A stretch of 64,000 bases of DNA from Isoetes taiwanensis (taxonomy: Eukaryota > Streptophyta > Lycopodiopsida > Isoetales > Isoetaceae): positions 38,927,841 through 38,991,840 of the forward strand of contig JAJEKV010000002.1 of assembly GCA_021234155.1 (NCBI GenBank), read 5' to 3'. The position numbers and the translations under genes are program-made. This document shows, piece by piece, positions 47,561-59,869 of the stretch (position 1 is the stretch's first letter; every line of letters begins with the position of its first letter). Under the pieces are notes generated by a model that was not told the origin of the DNA, searched no databases, and saw only the letters and a program-made list of their open reading frames with translations.

Positions 47561-48167
47561 ATTTTAATTATGCGGCTGCTACAGAGATATTCAACAATTG
47601 TGGCCTATTCCTCCCTCCATTGATCAAGACCTGAACAAGCTCAAGTCTTTTCTGCTGAATGGATACCAGGCCCATATCCTTGATAGGTTTCTCTTCTGTT
47701 ATGAAAGGCTGCTTACTGATAGCCAATTCCTCCATTTCAGAGACATCTTCTACCATCATAAAGCCTTGCATGATGCTCATGGAGAAGCTCTCATCCTCTT
47801 CTCAGATGCGCCCCCTCTTTGGTTCTTCGCCTTTCCCCCCAAATGGAACGAAATTGGATGGCAATTGGACCCAATGGCTACAGATTTGGTGATCATTGAA
47901 GAAGGCGACCTTTGGATCGGGCAGTTTCATCCTTCAAGATCTTTAACCTTCATCGGGCTTCCTCTTCTTCGGCTCAGTGTATGTAATGGACCCCTGTCCC
48001 AATTTTGCAGGCTGTGACTTTCTGGTTACCCGAACTCCAATGTATATACAATCAGTTGGAATTTTGGAAATTGCTGAACCTAACGTGTTCTCTTTTGTCC
48101 TTTATGTAACCCTTTTATGACTAATAGAAATCTTCCTTTTCTCAAAAAAAAAAAAAAAAAAAAAAAA

Positions 48168-49620
48168 CCTTCTTTAAGTCGATTTACATCGGACCATTAA
48201 GACCTCTAAGTAAAGCTTGGGCCGGAGAAGACTTCTAGGCTGCGACTCGATCTGAATAAGATACAGGTGACATATCCAATCCAGGCCTTGTTTTGAGATA
48301 TACAGTCAAATGAGATTAAAGAAATAAGGCAAAATGTCATAGAAAAATAAGATGGAAAGAACTTAGAAATAAAAAGCAAATAAAGGACTCAGTGAAGAAC
48401 TTAATGTAATGTTTGGAATAAAGAAGGAAAAAGCTTCAACATAAAATATTTTTTGGAAAGTAGAACATAATTAGAGAGAAAACATCATACATAATACATG
48501 TAGAACTGAAGTGAAAACAGAAATAAGATCAACAAGCAGAGTTTTTGAATAGACATTTAAGTAAAGATCAACAAAATAGTAAGGACATCATATGCCATAA
48601 TAGTATGAGAAACATGGCAGCAAGAAGATAAAGTTTGAATCGGTTCGGATAAAAATCTTGTAGTAATAGTCTCCAATGTGTTGTAATCCAAATGAAGAAA
48701 TATTGTTCTGCTATACGCACAGATCAGCAAGTCGTGTTTAAGCAAAAATTCCTTTGCCCAAACTATCATTATAAAAAACTTGACATGGAGGAACAAGTTT
48801 GGTTACTGCCGGTGGAACCAAATGCAAGTTAGCCAAGAACTGGGTAAATGCAAAAGCCACTAACAGGTAAGCTATAAACTTGTTCGGCTTAACGCCCTTC
48901 ACCACAAATATACCATAAGGAACGTTAAGACTATCAACAACAGTTATGCGTGTATGAGATGAGCTGAAAAGCAACTTAAGTGCAAGAGATCTACATTACT
49001 AAAAGCGTATAACTTTGAAAAATGACTATAGAGTGCAAAGTTTGAAAATCAATACATTATGGCAGTCAGTAGTGATGAAAAGTACCAAGCGTAATGTAAA
49101 ATGAATTTAAACCTAACAAGCTAGGTCATCCAATCACTTTAAGGAAAACATCTATGATAGATCAGCGAAAAGGTTAAGTCAGTCCCTAGATCTGGACAAG
49201 CTAGTTGAGTCTAGATTAATCATAGCGATAGAAATCACTACGGACAACAAATTAAAGAATGAGCGAGGGGATAAAATATATAAGTTGGGTTCAACAAGGA
49301 GAACAAGATAATCAGATATGCAAAAGGAGCACAATACAGTAAGAAATTAAGTATGAGACTACTGTCAACAAGGATAATTGAAGATATATTAAAAAAATTC
49401 AAAAGGAAACCTGATCAAGGTTGGCGATGGAATAAGCAAAAACAGTAAGTCTACAAGATATTATGGTCTAATTTAAGATCTACAATACAACTATTATTTT
49501 GTACAGATAATATAACTTAAAGATAATAGCAGGGGACAATAGTTAAGATAATACTAGCTAATATATATCAAAGAGAGCATAATAAACAGAATATGGGATG
49601 AATATGCATTAACGCTATAG
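48168..49620. other. no gene recognised
   Basis: AT-rich, purine-skewed sequence without motifs. It may be intron or upstream sequence of a minus-strand retroelement. Confidence 0.35.
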
Positions 49621-49699
49621 GCCAGCTAAGCTAAGTTTAGTACATCAGAACATGAAGGGGACAGGTTAAATATCAAGAGAGTTAAGATAGATGTATAGG

Positions 49700-50190
49700 G
49701 AACCTGGTTGGTGTTGATGCCATCAATCCTATCGATAGGTGTGCTTGCTTGAGTTGTTGGGACAATAATCACATCCTCGGCAATATTGTCAGTAGGATTG
49801 GAAGGGCCAATATTCGCAGGAGTTGGAATTGAGTCAATCTGTGCAGAGCTGCCTTCCCCTTCTAAAATAATCTGGTTCTTCATAGCAACAGTGGCTGCCA
49901 TCTTAGCAGGCTTATGGTAATCGAAGATCTTCCTTCTTTTCTCTTCTTTCTTTCTCTCTTCTTCCATTTTGATCAGAGTAGATTTGTTAAAACCTCCTTT
50001 GCGTCTACCCATACAGAGGGTATTCTCAGAATGATTTAAGCTGGCCGGATCATAACAGTAAGTAGGAGAACTAAGAAATCGGGGTTACCATTCTTTGTTA
50101 TAAGGCGAAAAGACTTGGAAGGCGAAGAGACTGGATCGTTGATCCTTAACAAATCTTTCGGCGAGATTAGGTCTCGTCTCGGCCATGGCG
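49700..50190 (-). CDS. hypothetical minus-strand protein, possibly two exons
   Basis: From an ATG at about 50186 the frame reads MAETRPNLAERFVKDQRSS and LFAFQVFSPYNKEW, then meets GTAACC, a possible donor. A second frame (50012 down) reads MGRRKGGFNKSTLIKMEEER then KKEEKRRKIFDYHKPAKMAA, and ends in a Thr/Asp/Ile-rich tail with INTNQ before another GT (about 49707). It is a charged helical segment followed by a disordered tail. I do not recognise the family; retroelement gag is as likely as a host gene. Confidence 0.25.
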
Positions 50191-50514
50191 GCGGCGTGAA
50201 CAAAAAGTTAGCCCTAAAAAATTAGTGATTTGGGATTATCGAAATAATAATGTCGAGAATTAGAACAAAGGTTAAAAAATGTAAGATGTGCATATAGTGG
50301 AAGAAAAATTCAAGATACAAAATCATGTAGCTTAAATACTATGGTAACATGGCCGAGGTCATAAGGATAAGCTGAAATGTAGAGCCCAATGTATAAAAAC
50401 AATAAGTTTGAAGTAGTCTAGACTGCAGATTGTTAATGAGTAATACTACAAGGTGTGTTCAAATGACATTTGAGCAGTGTGGTTATTGCATAAAATTGAT
50501 ACCTACTAGGCAAG

Positions 50515-50517
<3 letters not shown>

Positions 50518-50545
<28 letters not shown>
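50518..50545 (+). repeat. A28 homopolymer
   Basis: It ends at 50545 and is followed by GAGAGACCTCG. It could be the poly(A) tail of a plus-strand retroposed sequence, whose body I could not identify. Confidence 0.5.
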
Positions 50546-50548
<3 letters not shown>

Positions 50549-50568
50549 AGACCTCGTCATATGGTTGG

Positions 50569-50720
50569 GAAAGAATAGAATAGAATAGAACAGAATAGTT
50601 TTTTTAACGTCCACGGAGACCAATAGGTCATGGGACCCATACAATGGGCTAGTACAATCATTACTACTAGGATTAAAAAACCCCTGCCTCGAAAGGTTTT
50701 CAAGGGAAAGTAGAAATGGT
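50569..50720 (-). mobile_element. LINE 3' tail remnant, minus strand
   Basis: (AGAAT)n at 50569-50600 followed by GTCCACGGAGACCAATAGGT and CATGGGACCC. This is the same tail family as at 27410, 29890, 33575 and 60905. Only the tail is present. Confidence 0.65.
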
Positions 50721-50759
50721 TTAACCTCAGTTGCCAACCAAACATGTTACTCGCATTAC

Positions 50760-52230
50760 TTTTTTTTTTTTGACGGATCAGATTAATTAACATTAATACA
50801 GAATAAGTACAAGATGAGCGATACTAGGGTACTCAGCCCACCACGGGGGAGAGCCCACATGTCATGTACCTACCTACGACTCATGCCACAAACCTACCAA
50901 TACTGTCCACAATGAGGAGGGTCCTTTCCCAGACCGCTGCCTTGAACTGCTCTTTCCGAGGGGACGCTAGATAAGAAAGATATAATTTATATCTTAGCTG
51001 CGGGATCAAAACCCTAGGCTGCACCTCCTCATTCCTAAACACCTTCATGCGTCATTAGCTTCCAAATGAGCCCACAGCGGCCCGGGCTTTACACAAATGG
51101 AAGGCGGACTGCAGGGTTTGGGACCTCCAGATTAGGATACACCCCAAAAGAATCTCTGGCTGCGAGGCGGGGACATGAAGCATTTGGACCCTTTGCCAAG
51201 AAATTTGGATGTCTGTATAATGAAGAGAAACATACAATGCTCGAGTCTCCACATTGGCCACACATTGGGCGCAATTCATTTGTCGGTGGATTGACCACAA
51301 TGAACCCAGTGTTCACCGGGGATCGGTGCACTATACGCCAGCAACACAGAATCTTGGGGCGCGCGGTGGGTTCCACACCCGTCTCGGATGTTGCCCAGTC
51401 ATCCCGGCACGGGAGACTCCCCCATCAAAGAGGCAGCTCATCTGAATTGCCAACGGCTCGCCGCGGGACTTAACAAAATTTGAGGATCAACTTTTGGATG
51501 ACACCTCCATACTTGTCACGGCGATTCGCGGGGGGTGTAGCGGCGAGGCGTTAACAGCACAGCGCCCGAATAGCGCAATCCGTTCTTGAAGTCAAACACT
51601 GTGGCGAAAAATTTGTCGGAGTGCAATCTACCCGTCGACATACCACTCCCCCACCGTCAAAGACCCCAGCTGTGCCCATCGCTTGGACTTGGACTTCGAG
51701 GATCGGCGGATCCGCCAACCACCCGGTGATACACTGTCCGGCCCGGGATCCACCATGGTGATGCCTCTATTTGAATGGCCCGGCGGCGTCAATGTCATAA
51801 GCAATGGCCGGACTGCTCAGGGCTCGCGGGAGCCTTCAAAAAGGAGAGGCGTGAACATCGGCTGATATTAGCGAATGCGCCCGCGAACTGGCTGCGAGCG
51901 CGATACGACTTCGCGGAAAACTATGGAATGAGCGGCCCGATGAAGCAAGACCATGCACGGAGAGTCGAGCTTCGTTCTCAAGAATCGCCAAAGGCGAACT
52001 TGGACAAGAGGACCTTACAATGGCGAGAGGTCAAGAAGCCAAGTCCACCAGCGGCTTTAGGGGCCGCGCATTTCCACGGGGACACCTTGGCGGTAGCCCC
52101 TTCCTCGTTGCCTCCCCATACAAAATTACGAACCATCGAGGAGATTTCCCGAATACTTTGCTGATGTATATGCAGGGTATAGACAACACATGCCATTAAT
52201 GCAATAAGGTATTTGTTGTGAATCGAGTGC
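50760..52230 (-). mobile_element. 5'-truncated LINE, minus strand
   Basis: The T-run at 50760-50771 is the poly(A) tail. Going up the minus strand: a C-terminal phrase similar to LRYKLYLSYLASPRKEQFKA (as in the LINE at 24780), a zinc-ribbon region with RPMCGQCGDSSIVCF (about 51220-51270), and, near 52020-52160, SMVRNFVWGG followed by WKCAAPKAAGGLGFLTS (post-RT motif). No RT core remains. It belongs to the same general family as the 23024-25040 insertion. Confidence 0.65.
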
Positions 52231-53270
52231 ATTGCATGAGTGCAAAAAATATGCAGGACAAACTCTTCCCCATTCTCTACACCTATTAGTTATTCACCTT
52301 TTGCAATATCATATAAACAATAGAGAATGTCATTTGACATCTTAAAAAAGATCCAGCATGCAAAATTTTCTAAATTGTATAGTATTTATTTAAACTTTGT
52401 AATATAAATATTGATATTACATTATGTTGCCTTTCTTTACTTCAATATGCAACATGTTCTATGCTGTCCAACTTCATACGCATCCAACTTGCTAAATGTA
52501 TACAACTACCATGTTCTAATGCAAAACCCATATGCTACTCCATCCACGGAATCTAGAAGAATCTCATGGAATCTAAAAAGACTTTTAAGGTGAGGATATT
52601 AATTGGAATGCTTAGTATAAGGGTTTTAGAATCGAAGTTTTGGGGTTCTTGGTTTACAAGTTTATATTAAGATTTATTTTGATTAGGGTTAGGATTTCAA
52701 GTTTAGGGTTCATGGGTTTATGGTCTAAGATCGGGTGTATGGTTTATGGAGTTTAGGGTGCTAAGGTTTACCTCTTACCATGAATTCTAAAGATTTAAGA
52801 GGATATAATGTGCAAATCACATCATTGAGCTGTTGGTCTTCCATAAATGTTAATTATGCACTAAATCGTAACATCCACTCGAATCTCCCATTGTACAATT
52901 TGTCACCCACACGCAAAATACCTCAACCCTAAGGTTTGCTATTGTTTGTTTTATAAATCATTCTCACGTGTTCCCTGTTCGTGCAACGATCATTTCTCTC
53001 TCACGTTCCTTTTTAATACCTTATGTTTTCTCATGAGTTGTTTGTTTAATAAACCGTTTAATACAATGATCCTTATCGTGAATACCCTTATCATCGTGCA
53101 CCCATTTACTTATGACATGGTAAAAGTAGTCATTGCTCAAGATGACCCATAGAACATTTATCCATCACATAGGTTCTAAAATCACATAGGTGCAACAGAA
53201 CAAAGAGGCAATAGGGAAAGTGGAAGAACGGGTGCAGGTGGTGGAAGATCTGAGAGGTGGAAATTAGGAA
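52231..53270. other. no gene; degenerate telomere-like words
   Basis: 52640-52780 is rich in TTTAGGGTT, TTAGGGTTAGG and GGGTTTATGG words, related to the plant telomere repeat TTTAGGG but never in clean tandem. Otherwise AT-rich without motifs. Confidence 0.4.
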
Positions 53271-53279
53271 GAGGATGGA

Positions 53280-56200
53280 AGAGGTAGAAAAAGAAAAAGC
53301 GGAAAGCATACAAAGGTTGGTGATATTAGAAAAGCAACAAATAGATCTAGATCGTGGCGAGTTTTGATAGGATTAAGCCGCACATAGTGGAGTTCAAAGA
53401 ACAAGAAAGGATTAAACTTGATGTAAGATTGATAGGAGTAGCCAGGGGCCTACTTGAAGACACCGCGTTTACGTGTCATCCTGCGAAGATTATGGAAGCG
53501 TTTTTTCGGGGAACGGGGAATGTGATAGTGAAAGCGGCAAGAGCATGGGCTTGGAGAGGGGAAGCGAGACATATAAATGTGACTATGAAAGGAGATCTGG
53601 CTAACCAAAGAGAATCATCCATGTAGGGTTCAAGCTTCGGGAATGGTCTCAAAGTACAAGAGGCACTAACACCCATGCGAGGACGAGGGGGCTACCGGAA
53701 GGCTGGCCGAGAAGTCGAGGCGGAGTCGAGGCGGGGAGTACAGCGAGGGGTAAAGAATGGGAAACTATACCTCAAAGAGGGCCGGGAGAACACACCACAG
53801 AGCAGCAGCAGCGAGAGATGGGATGGACCCTTGGCCCAGGGAAGATAAGGAATCAAGCGGAGGTAGTGAGAGGGCAAGGGCAATTTGGCGGATGAGGGAA
53901 ATAACACCATGGGGGGCAATAGGCAGGAAATAGCCCCAAGATTCTAACACAAACCTGTTGATTAGGATGGGGAGGCGGAAAAAGAGGTCGGAAGGGACCT
54001 AGACAAGAACATAAAGCTGACAAGGGAGAGTGGGGGACGAGGGAGCAGAGCGAGAGGGGCGGTGAGGGAAAGGACCATAATAGAGCAATGAGGGAGGCAG
54101 TGCGAAAAAGGAAGGAAAAGAAATAACAATGTCAGTGCTACTTTGGGGGTATGCGGGATATCCTTGGGATGATGGGGAGCGCCTAAGCGAAACCACGAGA
54201 CCGGGATATCATATGTATGCAGTAGAACATGGGAACCACAACAGAAGAGGCTACAGAGACGAACCGAGGCTACACTTTGTTCACTGTTGGAAGAAAAGAA
54301 CTACAAAATAGGAAGGGGTAAGAGGGGATAGCTGTTACATTAGGAATAGCGATTATCGGAAAAGCATGTATTTTGGAGAAGCGACATTAATAAAAAATAC
54401 ATGCTTATAAATGTTGTGTTACTTGATTCTGAAATCTGTATGTGCTAATAGTATACTAAAGCCTCAATGTGATAAAGCTGAAACTATTAAGCATGGGAGA
54501 GATCATCATGAGACATAGGGATAAGGGAATGTTGATCATAGTGGGGATATTAATGCAGGGGCGGGGCCGGGAACAATCACATAAAGCGGATAGACACTTG
54601 AGAGTAAACGGTGGACACATACTATAAGAGGGAGGAATGGCGGCGAGAAGCGGTGAAGCCGAAATGGAGGCCCGGCAGTGAGAGGAGAAACAATGATGGA
54701 GGTATGTCTGGCTGGCAGATACAATTATATACAGCGGTTTAAGAAGATGGGAGGATTCAGGCCAGCTCAAGCACAAAATGCCCGCAGGGGGGCGGCATGT
54801 GGAGCTATGTGATAGCAAATGAGGAAGCAATAAAGGAAATGGGAAAGATGGAATTAGGGAATGGCGATAGGAAGGAGGGAGGGACCACAGGACCCATATT
54901 GCTCAAGATAAATGTGACAAGGGGAAGAGCAGGATAGCCGAGCAAGGAAGAGGTAAACGAGCTGAGATAACAATTAAATTCAGAAAAAAACAAAGTGGGA
55001 ACATTCATAAAAGCGGTACAAAAGGAAATAGAAGCGGAAGGAATGGGGAGAGGAATGAAGAAGCGAGAGGGAATGATATGAGCGACATCTTGGAAGAAGC
55101 AGCTAAGTGGCATTAGGGAGAAGAAAGAGGAAGGAGGGCCATAGCATTTTGAAGGTCGAGTATGGTTTGATGAAGGGTGCATGGAACAACGAAGGAAAGC
55201 CAAGCAGCAAAAAGGCCGAGGCATACCAAGAAGGCGGCAAGTATGTGAAAATTACGAAAGAAAGAAGGACCCGGGACTGAAAAAAACCATCAATGGGGAT
55301 TGGTAGAAGACACGAAAAGGAGACCTAAGGTATTCGGAACAATATGAAAAGTGGCTCAAAAACAAAAGCGGGTACATCAAAAGGGAAGAGGGGAGAAGAA
55401 TGGAAATAGAAATAAATTTGGACAAGATACCTAGAGCGGTTGTACAAAGCAGGAGCTGCACCAATCATGGACCCGGAAGGTAGACACAAACCCCCTTTCT
55501 CCAAGGAAGAAGTGACATGGGCACTAAACAAAATGGCAAATAACAAAGCTCGGATCTATATGGGCTACTTGGAGAGATCTTTGAAGTCGCGTAGAAACGA
55601 GAGATAATAGGGATTATAGCGAAATATTCAATGAGGTAATACATTTGGGTCTTCGGAAAGATGGCGGTTTAACAAGGTAATCCCTGCACAAAGGAGGAAA
55701 CAAGGAGGAAGAGCAATTCTGGGACTATTATGGTCAGCTCGGTATTAGCGAAAAATAGTTAGGAAAGCGCTGGATCAAAAGCGAAAATAGGCGCGAGAAG
55801 AAGGGCTCGAGCACAAAGGTCGAGGCGGGTTTTTCGACGGAATATTCGACCACGGACCACTTGGTGACTCTAAGGATAATGATAGAAGCGGACAAAAGGA
55901 GAATAACAAGAAGATCATATCTTTGCTTTGTGGACTTTAAAAAGCGCCCGACCACGGTGCCTAGAGATAAACTTCTACTTAGGCTAATAATTTGAGAGCA
56001 CGGAAGGGTTAGTGGGATCAATCATAAGGCTATACCAAAGGTGTATGCCAAAAGCGGTGGAGGGAGGAGAAGCCATAGAATGCGTCACGGGGAGTTAAAC
56101 AAAGGTTGTCACTATAAGCCCACACTATTTGGGATATACATAGATGCTTACGGGGAATTTGTCGAGGGAAAAGAGGGGAGGCAGTGAAGCACCAATGATA

Positions 56201-57612
56201 GGGAAAACAAAAGTCCCAATAATGCTATATCTGAGATGATTTAGGTATGATGGCGACCAAAACCAAAGGGATGCCTGAGAATGCTAGAGATACTAGAGGA
56301 ATTTTGTGAGGAGGCAGGGCCCGGCAGTCAACTTGGGAAAAACAAAAATAGTGACCGGGACAAAGATAAAACACAGGCCATTTAGATACAAGGGGGAGGC
56401 TGGAGGGAGGCCACGAGAGTGCGGTATCACAGTGCGACACACATGGGGGAGATGGTCAAGAGGAAGCGGATGCAATTCAAAGCGACAATAGGCAATTATT
56501 ACATCATGATGAATTATTGCAACAACAACGAGGATCACCAATTGGGGAAATCAAAGCATATTTATTTAACACGATAGTAGCATCAACACGGTTATGCGGA
56601 TGTGAACATGGGGACCAGGCTGTCCGGAAAAAAATGGGAAAAACAAGAAGGCATCTTGAGGCAGGCAATGGCGGACGGAATTCGGTGAAGGCAGGTACAT
56701 CATTGGCAACAATCTTATATGAGGCGGGGAAAAGCCAATGGAAGTGAGGGCACAGGAAAAAACAGTTAGATACCTAGTAAAGGACAATAGCTATGGGAAA
56801 GAAGACAAAGCTGGTCGTCAATAGCGATAGATGAATCGACAAAAGCTTGCACATAACGGCCCGGGCAGGGATGGTTTTAGCGAAATTGGCGAAATGGACG
56901 GCAAATATGGATGGATGGGGCCGAAGAATGGACAGGAAAAGCAATATGGCGGGCGGTACGGCACGAGGGCCCAAAGGCGGTGGAAACCTTCAATCGGGGG
57001 GCCGAGATAGGGCGCTATCACATACAAAAGCGGCCACGTTGAATAAAATGCTGAGGCTGGCGGATTTGGGATGGGAAGCCCCGACCTCGAATTGAGAAAA
57101 GATAGATGGAGGAAAATAGATGAAGCGAGAGAATATGCGGTATGTGACTCGGGGAAAAATAGAAAGGCGAAAAGCACACATGGTAAAGGAGTGCCGGTTT
57201 ACAACGACATAAGGTCAAATTTAACAAGGTCGGTGGGATCTCCCACTCCCGGCGATGGACAAAGAAGAGACACTCCACGGATATAGCGAAAGCTATAAAA
57301 GAAATGATAATAAGACAGGGGGTGCACAAAGAGAGGGCTAATAATCACGAAAAGCGGATGGCGGATCGGAGAAGCCTACAAAATCTGATTCAAAGCATTT
57401 TATAGCGATGCATTTGTGTATGGCCAAGCGGATATAAAACGATGCGGGTAATATATAAAGAACAAGTGAAGCCCGCTAGATGGCTACATAAAACCTATCG
57501 TCTGTTTCTTTGGCGGCACCCTATGGGAGCTTTCGCGAGGATGCTACATAAGTCAAGGGGGGCCTCGGCTGGAGGGCGTTAATGTATTCTATTCTATTCT
57601 ATTCTATTTACG
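53280..57612 (+). mobile_element. decayed LINE with (TATTC)n tail, plus strand
   Basis: ORF1-like part (about 53354-53640, with ARAWAWRGEARHINVTMKGD). RT part: PPFSKEEVTWALNKMANNKA (about 55490-55550), remnant of AGFRRNYSTTDHLVTLR (about 55815-55870), FVDFKK then decayed AFDTVPRDK (55926-55970), LFGIYIDA (about 56125-56147), a distorted YADDL (56226-56243). Tail GGGCGTTAATG then (TATTC)n at 57582-57610. LINEs ending in short tandem repeats and with this RT signature recall RTE-like clades. Many breaks fall where a conserved CAG or CTG is expected and CGG, CGAG or ACG is found. Confidence 0.7.
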
Positions 57613-58250
57613 TTTGTAAATATGATTTCTAAGTAGTTTAACTAGGCACTGTCATGTAGAGCATATGGAAAACAATTCATATGAGGAGGCCATTCATATA
57701 CGTTTGGCAAAATGATTATCCATTGTCATCAAAAAGTAAATGGTCTAGCAATTGGCAAAAAAATATTTTGTTATAGGTGCAATGTAATACACCACCATCT
57801 TACACCACCCTCAATTGCATTTTCCACTCATATGAATGTAAGCATACATAACATTCCCACATACTTTTTGCCGCATATTTCACACACTCTGCTAATATAA
57901 CCTTACAAATTTGAATGACCAACTTTTACCAAACTTCCCCTTTGCCATCATCTTCATTTTTTCACAAGCATCAACAAATATGATAAACTCTAGACACTAT
58001 TACATTCCACTCAACTTATGCACTCTATTGCATCTACCCATTCCACATATTCAACTAATGCCCGGCATCGTAGGGCACGTTTCTAGTTGTTATTACTAAG
58101 TAGTGATGGTAGAGATAATCTTAGGGTGAGATTCAACTATGACATTTCGAGCTTAACTTTTAATCACAAGCAAAAGGAGGCTTAGGCAGGTCAGAAAATT
58201 AGGACCCTTGATATTTTCCACTTTCCTTGGTCTTTAAGTGCATCTATCCT
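57613..58250. other. no recognisable feature
   Basis: AT-rich sequence, short frames without motifs. Confidence 0.4.
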
Positions 58251-58489
58251 GTTGCCGGCTACATATTCTAAGCGAGGTGCACTCACGGATTACCGGTCGT
58301 CGATTCATCGATCCTACGGCCCCGAGATCATATGTTGGGGCCTTTGAGCACCTCTCGTTTAAGCTTATAGTTATTTATGATTGGAGGTGCCTATGATTTT
58401 GAAATATGAAATCACGATTTAAGCCTAAAATTTAGAGAATATCCGAACCTCTATACGGCTTTGCCTAAGATTTTAGAATATGAAATATA

Positions 58490-58562
58490 GAGGCTCGAAC
58501 CTCTACCCAAATAACTCAATGTCTTAATAAGACTACTTTAACCAATATACCCAGTGAGCTAT
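58490..58562 (-). repeat. tRNA-like segment, copy 1
   Basis: On the minus strand: AGCTCACTGGGTATATTGGTT (A-box position) and, about 45 bases on, AGAGGTTCGAGCCTC (B box). There is no complete cloverleaf. Such tRNA-derived heads drive Pol III transcription of plant SINEs. Confidence 0.5.
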
Positions 58563-59014
58563 TGTGATTATTTTTTTTTTCTTGAATCTATGAATCTATT
58601 TTTTTTTTTATAACAACCCATTCAATTGTTTTAGGGATATATGGACTATGGTTTTGGGGAATTGTTATTTTTACATCCATATCAAATCCCCACAGGAACC
58701 CTGTTATTTTAGCTACATATATTCTAAGCGAGGTGCACTGGACCACAGTCATCAATTCATCGAAGACCAGATCGTATGTTGGGGCTGTGAGCACCTCTCG
58801 TTTAAACTTATAGTCATTTATGATTGGAGGTGCCTATGATTTTGAAATATGAAAATCGATTTAAGCCTAAGATTTTGAGAGAATATTGAACCTTATAGTC
58901 ATTTATGATTGGAGGTGCCTATGATTTTGAAATATGAAATACGATTTTGCCTAAGATTTTTGAGAGAATATCGAACCTCTATACGACTTTGCCTAAGATT
59001 TTTAGAATATGAAA

Positions 59015-59086
59015 TGGGGCTCGAACCTCACCAAAAATAACTCAATGTCCTAATAAGACTACCTTAACCAATACACCTAGTGAGCT
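59015..59086 (-). repeat. tRNA-like segment, copy 2
   Basis: Same layout as at 58490: AGCTCACTAGGTGTATTGGTT and GAGGTTCGAGCCCC on the minus strand. The two differ at several positions, so the duplication is not recent or one copy carries sequence errors. Confidence 0.5.
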
Positions 59087-59240
59087 AATGTGATTATTTT
59101 TTATCTTGAATCTATTTTTTTTTTTTTATAACAACCCATTCAATTGTTTTAGTGATATATAGACTATGGTTTGAGGGAATTGTTATATTTTACATCCATA
59201 TCAAATCCCACAGAAACCCACATTATTTAGCTACATATTC

Positions 59241-59860
59241 AAGTTGTCATTATTTTAACTATTTTTTAGCATTGTTAGCCAATAATCCATGTCCTCTAAA
59301 AATAAAGTACAACCACTTGTCTCATGTCGCCACATGGAAAACATCCCATTCTTGATATGCTTTCTTTTCAATGGGACATGCATGAGCATGGAATCTCACG
59401 TGAAAACACTCCATTTTAATATATTTTATTTAATATGGAGACTTTAGTGTCACGTCTATAAAAGATGCCCACATGTAGTGGAATCTCACCCTTATATATT
59501 TTTTTAAACTCTTAATATTTAGCAGGGCTTGCCTACCCTAACCCCCAACAACAACATTTCTTGCCTTTTCACATTTCTTGCCACGTCATCTAAATCTATA
59601 TTACATTTGTTAGATCTATAGAAATTACCATCTATGGCTAAAAAATTCTAAGAAATCAGAAAATCCACCTTTCCTTCCTTCGTTCTAGTCTTCTTTGTGG
59701 GCTGTTTCCACCGGTTTTTGTTTCTTCTACCATCCTTGTTCCTTACTTCCTTTTCTTTATTTGAAGCTCTTGAGGAGTGAGACTTTGCATTTTTAAGGAG
59801 AGAGAGTTTTCTTCCTCTCATTTTAGATGGTCTCGGCATAGGACATGCAGTCTGATTGTT
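59241..59860. other. no recognisable feature
   Basis: AT-rich sequence, with no frame or repeat of note. Confidence 0.4.
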
Positions 59861-59869
59861 TGGTATCGT

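Larger units (their letters stand above)
41390..48167 (+). mobile_element. nearly full-length decayed LINE (plant L1-like)
   Basis: ORF1-like region (about 41740-43370), APE endonuclease start (43781), reverse transcriptase (about 45270-46100), zinc ribbon (about 47080), and a 3' UTR ending in 24 A (48144-48167). All parts are in order on the plus strand, so the element is close to complete but inactivated by many stops and shifts. The 5' edge is an estimate. A target duplication was not found. Confidence 0.75.
58256..59240 (-). repeat. tandem repeat of about 455-515 bp, two copies and a partial third
   Basis: AGCTACATAT and ATTCTAAGCGAGGTGCACT recur at about 58258 and 58711, and AGCTACATATTC at 59229. 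Shared parts include TGTTGGGGCYKTGAGCACCT, GGAGGTGCCTATGATTTTGA and AACAACCCATTCAATTGTTT. Copy 2 has an extra internal duplication of about 105 bases (58804-58890 and 58890-58985). Each unit contains a minus-strand tRNA-like segment, so it may be a dimeric or tandem SINE. Confidence 0.75.

Noticed and set aside
50518-50545. A28 run as the end of the minus-strand hypothetical gene
   Set aside because: The run is on the plus strand, so it cannot be the tail of a minus-strand transcript.
54456-57329. Long Ser/Pro/Phe-rich minus-strand frames over 54.4-57.3 kb
   Set aside because: They are antisense to the purine-rich LINE; stops are rare there only because of base skew.
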